Assembly (NCBI GenBank): GCA_024509875.1 | Contig: JAMPIV010008103.1 | Span: 62,001 to 126,000, forward strand | DNA: 64,000 bases | Source: Oreohelix idahoensis | Lineage: Eukaryota; Mollusca; Gastropoda; Stylommatophora; Oreohelicidae | Direction of reading: 5' to 3' | Shown: one piece after another, positions 57,045-64,000 of the stretch | Numbering within the stretch: the first letter of the stretch is position 1 | How the letters are laid out: the number at the start of each line of letters is the position of its first letter | Program-made: the position numbers and the translations under genes | Notes under the pieces: generated by a model | Told to the model about the DNA's origin: nothing | Seen by the model: the letters and a program-made list of their open reading frames with translations, nothing else | Databases searched by the model: none

Positions 57045-57346
57045 ATTATTTTTGAAACTATTTCACAACTAATACACAACGAAACTATTTCGCACATCGC
57101 TTACACGGCAAAACTATCACATTAATATTCAGTGAAACCATACGATATAGCAAAAACATGGCTTGGTTAATATGCAGTTAAACTATTTCTGCTATTAATG
57201 CCCATTGAAATATAATATACTTGAATGTGCTGTGAAACTATGTCACACATTAATAAAAAAAAATTAATTAATCTGTGCCACATGTCTACATGATGTGAAA
57301 TTATGTCAACATGATGTGAAACTGTACCACGCATAAAACGTAACTA
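57045..57346. repeat. Degenerate ~29-bp satellite, left part
   Basis: Diverged copies of a GTGAAACTATKTCAC-type unit, less regular than the right part. It ends at the TA where the Tc1 element enters. Confidence 0.7.
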
Positions 57347-58861
57347 TACTGTTCAAAAAAAGAAACGCATAGCTACTGAAGGCACACACATAGCCATAAT
57401 TTTGACATTCAATAACTTTTTTAATTTAATGAGTTAATTGTTCAAACTGCACACAAGAATACCTTAGGGTTCAACCAATCAATTGACAGTTGTTTTGCAT
57501 CTGGATCACGAGTGTTTTTTGGCGTACGGGCTTTCCCGTTAGTATGGTGTGTGGCCTCCTCTTGCATCGATCAGCGACTGGCATCTCCTGGGCATGGATG
57601 CGATCAGACGTCTGATGTGGGCCTGTGGGATGGCTGCCCACTCTTCCTGGAGTGCCTGGAACAGATCACGACGATTGGCTGGAGCAACGCCTCGGCGACA
57701 AACACGTCTATGCAGCTCATCCCACAGGTGCTCAATCGGACTCATGTCTGGAGACAGGGATGGCCAGGGAAGGGTGAGAATGTTGTTGGCAGTCAGGAAC
57801 TGCGTGGTCAACCGTGCACAATGGGGTCTGGCGTTGTCCTGTTGAAACACAGACCTTTGGACAGCCAAAAGTGGAAGGACATGGGGTCGAAGAATTTCAC
57901 TGACGTATCGTTGCGCATTCAAGCCTCCTTCAATGTGCACCAATTGACTCCTTTCATTGTAACACCATTGCACCTCCACCACCGTGCGGCGGAGCTTCAT
58001 CAACGCAATTTTGGGCAAAACGTTCATTTCGCCTACGGTAGACCCTACGCCGTCTATCATGACGCTGCAACAAAAAGAAAGATTCGTCACTAAACAAGAC
58101 ACGTCTCCATTGATTGTCAGCTGCCCAGGGACGATGCTGGTTGGCCCAAAGAAGTCGATTTTGGCAATGGCGGCGCGTAAGGACAGGTCCTCGGTGAGGT
58201 CGTTGTGCCCAGGGAGTCATGCAGTCGATTCCGGACAGTTTAATCAGACACATGACGTCCTGCAGGCAATGACTTGGCAGTTGAGGAAGCTGTTGTAAAC
58301 CTGTCTCTGAGGTGACGAAGCCGAATAAAGCGATCCTTCGCTGCTGTTGTCACTCTGGGTCGTCCACTGCGATGCCGGTCTTCAACTGAGCCAGTGGCTT
58401 GGAACTGGTGCCAAAGTCGACTGATGGTACTCTGATGCACGTTTAGATGCCTGGCAACCTGACTTTGACTTTTGCCTGCATGCAGTCGGCCAATAGCAAT
58501 GTTCCTTAAATTTATCGATAGAGACGCCATAAATGTCTGCTTGAAAATGAACTGAATTTTTTGTGTGTAGCGTTATCCTTTTATAGGGTTTCAGTTGCGT
58601 AGTCAGTGAATAGTGTTCACCTCAAATTTTGTTGCTTTTACGTGCGCGCAACATGAGCTGTGGTCAAAAATTGCGTCACAAACACTATTGACCACTGCGT
58701 TGTAACGATTACGAAAACGAACGCAATTCAGGTCAACACGTGCATTTGACACTGTAAAGAACATTTGAGGCTGGTTTTTATATACCCTAGCACCAAATTT
58801 TACTTACAAACTCATTAAAACCCGCCCTCGGATAGCTATGCGTTTCTTTTTTTGAACAGTA
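57347..58861 (-). mobile_element. Tc1-like element with 29-bp perfect terminal inverted repeats
   Basis: The ends TACTGTTCAAAAAAAGAAAC... are perfectly inverted over 29 bp. TA flanks both ends (57345-57346, 58862-58863). The length is 1515 bp. It splits a tandem repeat array. The transposase on the minus strand is broken by frameshifts. Confidence 0.93.
57539..58530 (-). pseudogene. Tc1-like transposase (DD34E), frameshifted
   Basis: Three minus-strand frames together give a complete Tc1-type transposase. They contain a helix-turn-helix region (SQSQVARHLNVHQSTISRLW), a SGRPRVT hook, RRVLFSDESFF with the first Asp, VFQQDNARPH with the second Asp, and LSPDMSPIEHLWDEL with the Glu; the spacing is 34 residues. 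Frameshifts lie near 58250 and 58040-58000. The catalytic residues are all kept. It would move the element between TA sites in the nucleus. Confidence 0.93.
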
Positions 58862-59305
58862 TATGTCACGCGTAAAAAATAATGTGAAACTGTGTCACGT
58901 GTAAAACATGATGTGAAACTGTGTCATGCGTAAAACATGATATGAAACTGTACCACGCGTAAAACATGTGAAACTATGTCACGCGTAAAAGATGATTTAA
59001 ACCTGTGTCACGTGTAAATCATGATGTGAAACTATATCACGCATAAAACATGATGTGAAACTGTGTCACGCGTAAAATATGAACTGAAACTGTCCCGCGT
59101 AACACGTGATGTGGAACTGGGCCACGCGTAAAACATTATGTGAAACTATGTCACGCGTAAAATATGTGAAATTATGTCACGCGTAATACACGTAAAACTA
59201 TGTTACGCGTAAAACATGACGTGAAACTATGTCGCACTTAAAACCTGTTAAACTATGCCACGCGTAAAAAAAAAATTGATGTGAAACTATGTCACGCGTC
59301 AACAC
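58862..59305. repeat. Degenerate ~29-bp satellite, right part, about 16 copies
   Basis: Units of GTGTCACGCGTAAAACATGA plus TGTGAAACT vary between about 24 and 30 bp. Most contain the ACGCGT palindrome. Confidence 0.88.
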
Positions 59306-59769
59306 TTCTGACACTTAACTACGTCAAATGTTACAAAGCTGAATAAAAATCTCATGGAATCTTCTATAAAGAGTTTTAGGAAGACGGAAACACTGAGCTG
59401 AGACCGAAGTCACATAACAGACCGCGGAATGGTTGACACAGCTCAGCTGTACAGAACATGCAGAAACAAACAAAATTATAAACACAGTATACGTTAAACC
59501 TCGCACAGGATAAGCAGCGCAATTTAAAAAAAAACACTATCACACAAAGCAACAATAACTAAATAAACAACAATAAGAATTACTGACAAAAACAACGTAT
59601 TAATTTAGTTGCCGATATCCAAGGATTGTGTTTAAGACATGGATATTTTTGTTATGTATTACATACTGGGAAAATTCACAAATGCATAAAGGGTTTTAAA
59701 AAAATCGCAAACTCAATATTGGTATTACCATGCAGCAAATACTGAGGTAATAAATGTATTAACATATAC
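59306..59769. other. No gene seen
   Basis: AT-rich sequence with short A runs. Confidence 0.4.
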
Positions 59770-59968
59770 TAAAGGTAGACCCATAGCAGAAAGTGCCGTG
59801 TGGGGAGTGGCGTGTTAGAGACTTCACTATACTGAGGCGGCCAGCAGTTCCCTTCCTCGCTGCCTTATCTAACTCTGCTCTTGAGTCAGTTACTCAATTA
59901 CAGCTAAATAGACTGCAGCGTGGCGCCACCGTGTTTCGAACCCAGTACCTCTGCTAATCGGACGCTCA
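59770..59968 (-). repeat. SINE copy (family of 35209-35463), diverged
   Basis: It shares the GTAGxCCCATAGCAGA, GTTAGAGACTTCACTATACT and ATTACAGCTxxxTAGACTG blocks with the full copy. The tRNA-like head is truncated near GGTACTGGGTTCGAAACACG on the minus strand. Confidence 0.8.
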
Positions 59969-61208
59969 TACATATACTTCACCGGCAACAATAAAAGTAA
60001 ACACGTGGGTTGTAAAAAGAAAATATAAGACTGCTAACCCTGATGCTATACAATTACTAACGTCAGTAACTTAAATATACATACCATTCTGAATCACACG
60101 AAATAAATACAGAATTTGGAATGTAGAAAAATAAACAACGCGAAACACTACATCTATGTCTCCATGACGAGATATACTGATCAAATGCATCTATGAAACA
60201 CGTGACTCTTCGTTTATATTATACTGTACTATGATTACATGCAAACAACGCACGTGCGCTGAGCAGAAACGTCAGTGAAATAAGCAGCCCACAACAATAG
60301 GTGGGCATTCTCACGTTACAACTTTCTCCTAAGTAGGTGAGATATCAACTTGGAAATAGTTCCACAGACGGTTCCATACCGCCTCCCCTGCATATTTCTC
60401 ACGCGCACACTTTCTTCATGCAACGACTTGCACAATGCGATCTACAGCACCGTAACAAAGTGAAACAATAAGATACTGTACCTCGCTCACTGTCTTGCTT
60501 TATTTTACGCGTAGTGAGTCTGACAAAAAACTCTGACACATTGATTTGTATTTATTTGTTCCCACTTGCTGCAAAATTTAGTATTAAATGATAGCATGAT
60601 AACTCATTGATAATTATGCTAACAAGTGTAAAATAGTATCGAAGTGCTCCAGCCAACCATCCTGGCCCCACAGTGAGCTAGCGATGTCTGAAGACCTGGC
60701 GTATATCGACTAAAAGATGTTACGTCATCGCAAATATTGTTACAGTTTAAAAAGTATGTTGTTTTTCATTTTTTACTTCTATATTTGTGTTGTTGTGCTT
60801 CTTGGACTGAGTTCTCGTATTCTGATTTGCCCACGGTCCCGCTCTCGCAGATCGTCATTTCTAGAGTCGATGTTTGTACTTTTATGTAACTCACGTGATT
60901 CTTTGTCATGTACGTAGTGTATTCTGAATGCTATTTTTTTCTGCAATTAAATTCTTCCATTTAGCGTTTGAGCAGCATATTTACTGACAGTGTCATTGTG
61001 CCTTCACAAGACTACGTTGTAGTCCTTACAGCCACAATACTGTTTAATCTATTTGTTTTAGCTCACATTACACCCGATTTTTTTCAATTGGCATATGCTA
61101 AATTCGTGATGGGTTCAAATTCAAGGTCAGGACATAAACCGTGAAGAAGTATTACGCTATTTGAAAACTAGGAGGAACAAAACAGCACAATATTTACAAC
61201 AAACAAAA
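59969..61208. other. No gene seen
   Basis: AT-rich DNA without recognisable coding frames or repeats. Confidence 0.4.
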
Positions 61209-61210
61209 AA

Positions 61211-61285
61211 CGTGCTGAATGTTACACCACTGGTGGATGGACAAAATACGTGCTGAATGTTACACCACTGGCGGATGGAGAAAAA
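61211..61285. repeat. 38-bp direct duplication
   Basis: CGTGCTGAATGTTACACCAC plus TGGYGGATGGA occurs twice, 38 bp apart. Confidence 0.85.
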
Positions 61286-61288
61286 AAA

Positions 61289-62220
61289 ACGATACAGGGG
61301 TCCTCGATATACGTTGTAGTTATGTTCCTAATAAGCACAACTTATAACGAAACGAAGTATATTGGACATCGATTTCCCATTGAACTAGTGTATTATGTGG
61401 GGGATACGGTCCAGACCAACTAAAAAATTGGAATTTATATGGAAGTGTATAGGCATATGGATAGAAAATAATTATTTTATTGTACACTAAACTGTAATAC
61501 AGTATAATTTATTGTAATTGCTATATAATAATTAGAAAATACACTATGAAATTATCAATAACACATACAAATATTTTTTAAATTATTATTATTATTCCTG
61601 TTACAATTTGCTCCTCCTCAACACTTGAAGCTGCTGCAACTGTAGCTGAAGTTCCTGCTGCTTCTGTGACAAGTGTTCAGGTTGAGATTCTCTGTTTTCC
61701 TGAAGAAGGAGTCTAACTTTATTTGCTTGCCACCATGAATCTTTGGGTCATTAATCTCACGATAGCAAGACAAACTATCATTTATGGGTCGTGTTACCTT
61801 AGGAGAACAATCAGGCAGGTGATCACAACTCTGCAGAATGCCCTGTTAATTCAACAGCATGGTTAAGAACACGCCTAAGATTCTTAGTTGTAAAGCTGTT
61901 TTCTTCTGTTGGGCCTGTGTCTTTATCTTCCATGTTCTCTTCAAAATATTTTACTTGTCTACACAAAATCTATTTTATTACCTTCGTATTCCTGCCTTTC
62001 TTGGAAGTCGTTATTTCCGTGTTTCAATTTCAATGGGAAAAAACACCGAGGTTTCCCAACTCGCTTACGCAGAATTTTGGATAAGTCGAAGCAATTTAGC
62101 AGGTCCCAGCCAGAAGTCTTCTTTGGTAAAAAACTCATGATAAGCTTTATTTCAGATAAGCCGAAGTATTTTCGATGGCCCAATCGGCCTCCGCTTATTC
62201 GGTCTGCAATCCGATTTTAA
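61289..62220. other. Possible remnant of a pogo/Tigger-type DNA transposon
   Basis: The left part begins CAGGGGTCCTCGATATACG and the right part ends with CGCTTATTCGGTCTGCAATCC, a style often seen at ends of pogo-like elements. The ends are not inverted copies of each other and no transposase motif was found, so this is weak. Confidence 0.2.
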
Positions 62221-64000
62221 AAAGTAATTTTGTTTACACAATGCCTGACAGAAACGAGTAAGATGAATGTACTGACTTCTTATTATTATAATATACTGGT
62301 AATCAAAATATGGTTTTTTATGTCATTTAGCTGATCACTGTTTTGTTCAAACACATGCAGTCCGAGGGTATTCGAGGGGAAAGGAGAATATGTATACTGG
62401 GTTCTTGTGGTTGTTACTGTATCAACTTGCATGTGTAATTATTTATATCTGTGATGGGGTCTTATTTACAGTACGGTTGCTTTTTATGCGTATTTGAATT
62501 ACGCGAATCTCACAGTGCGTTATAAAAAAAAATAACAAAAATAAACTCAAATACAAACAATAATCTCGTTTTATGCGCAGAAAACGATATAGCGCGAGTC
62601 TCAATAAATTCTAACAATTCGGCAAGAATCACGTCAGTAGTTCAAAACAGAATGTGAAAATAATGTAATAAAATATGAAGGTCAAATTCATTTATCATTT
62701 ATTAATTTATAAAACTGTCATGTTTAAAACTAAAAGTTTGTTACATTAATCGTAACTTTATGCGCTCCAAAACGCATACCATACTTTACATTTACTCACA
62801 TTAGTAAACTAGTCCTGAATTATTCGAATTTTGAATTATGCGAGGTGTTTAGGAAGGCCTAAAATGCGACCGCGTTGCATTTATCTCGTTTCCACACTGA
62901 ACCTATGCAGTTTCCCCATCAGATTTTGTAAATCGGCTGAAGAGGCTCAACTTCTAGTTCTCTATAATATCGGCCAATCAGCGTGCAGCTGATAACAGGT
63001 TATCTACCTAAGTAAGGTGAGGTCAAGCACAGGGTCAACAGCAAAACTAAATGCTAATAAAACCATCACTGCAGGAGGGATGTAGAACACATTTCTCTGG
63101 GTTTTTTTTTTAAAGAGGGGGGGGGGGGGGGTGTGGGGGGGTTAGAAAAATGCAGGGGTAATCCCACGCTTCTAAAAAAGCGAAGGATAAAAAAATGTCG
63201 TTGAAAACTGTGTCATTACTGCCTGCTGGATGCTAAAGAGGTTAGCATTTATAACAGTCAAAATTTAGTACCTGTGTTATTGCGGCAGTGATTAGCACTC
63301 ACACTAGTCCGCAAATGTTCATATGTAAACAAGTCACATGGAAATATTTACTACTGGAAGTTAGGAAGTAAATGCTGCTAAGAGGATAACAAAACCAGGT
63401 GAAGACATTCAATGCCTTATCTTAAAGCAAAGTCACTGATCTTTCTTCATAGCAGAAACAAATGGGGTGGGGGAAGAGGGTCCAATAAACAGTCAGTGTA
63501 ATATGCACATTCCAGTTTTGTCTTCTAAATCAATAATTGCGTGCGTATGAGATACGCTGTCTTTAACCTGTGATCAATAGAAGGATTGCAACACGCGCGG
63601 AGATTTTCGACGAGCGACAGATATCCGCACGAATGTGAGTAAACCTAATCTACGTAAGCGCCTTACCTGTATCTCCTTACAAACAACCCTGTTCGCTTTT
63701 CTAATACATGCTTACCTTTGCCATCAACCCAGTAAAATTCTCTTAGGCCAAAATCAAATCCAAGCTGTATTTTAATGTCAACCGTACACCTTACAACAAC
63801 AGACACCAAAAACGTGTGGTTCCTGGAGTTGTACGAGTAGGAAAATAATGGAACAGTACCACTGCTCCCATCAGGCGTGTCATGCGAGCCGATTATTGTT
63901 AGGTCTTGCGTGCGGCTGTCAAACTCATTATACTAAACCTCTAAAGAACCATCACCGTACGATCACGGTAAATGTTAAGCAACAAGTTGTGGCTATGGAT
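62221..64000. other. No gene seen; G run at 63116-63140
   Basis: AT-rich. Around 62471-62530 and 62815-62860 there are GAATTACGCGAA and GAATTATGCGAGG phrases that could be decayed DNA-transposon ends. Nothing coding is recognised. Confidence 0.35.

Overview
The window is repeat-rich eukaryotic (animal) DNA. It contains Ty3/gypsy-type LTR retrotransposons, RTE-like and other non-LTR retrotransposons (LINEs), mariner and Tc1 DNA transposons, tRNA-headed SINEs, long AT-rich spacers and many mini- and microsatellites. There are no operons or ribosome-binding sites. The LINE, SINE and LTR-element mix, plus one large C2H2 zinc-finger gene, suggest a lophotrochozoan, probably a gastropod mollusc. 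That assignment is inference.

Layout. (1) 1-15925: a minus-strand Gmr1-like retrotransposon (element A) with gag, protease, integrase, reverse transcriptase and RNase H in that order. It is split by a plus-strand element (element B, 3400-12588) with 2.6-kb LTRs and a perfect 5-bp target duplication (GTCAT). B encodes gag, protease and integrase but no reverse transcriptase. (2) 16724-18194: a 39-bp minisatellite of about 38 copies that appears to be the amplified 3' coding end of a LINE (L2). (3) 18195-32550: a three-level nest. The degenerate minus-strand LINE L2 is interrupted by the RTE-like LINE L1 (20497-32184, 17-bp target duplication). L1 is interrupted in turn by a very young, nearly intact Gmr1-like element C (21819-30559, 1279-bp LTRs, target duplication CTGGT). 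(4) 32600-39550: LINE debris on the plus strand, a 5'-truncated L1 copy, an inverted SINE pair and another SINE. (5) 39551-41306: a 58-bp minisatellite of about 30 copies. (6) 43078-46764: the only convincing host gene, a minus-strand exon of a four-finger C2H2 transcription factor with a CtBP-type PLDLS motif. (7) 47672-52983: a foldback/MITE-like element, a SINE piece, a (TA)n tract with a mariner element in it, and a short 34-bp tandem repeat. (8) 54211-56261: a 41-bp satellite with 42 units in exact register, followed by a 43-bp array, bracketed by inverted arms. (9) 56310-59305: a LINE 3' fragment, then a degenerate 29-bp satellite with a Tc1-like element in it. (10) 59306-64000: mostly unannotated AT-rich DNA with one SINE and possible DNA-transposon remnants.

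The window records repeated insertion of one mobile element into another. Three distinct Gmr1-like lineages lie within 31 kb. All three carry intact integrase triads and a SCAN-like region in gag. A and C also share a RING-like C-x2-C-x13-CGH motif and a low-complexity Arg/Tyr/Asn-rich tract where a CCHC zinc knuckle would be expected. I saw no cellular pathway or defence system. The most unusual items are the RT-less integrase-bearing element B, the gag motif in A and C, the LINE-derived minisatellite, and the indel-free 41-bp array.
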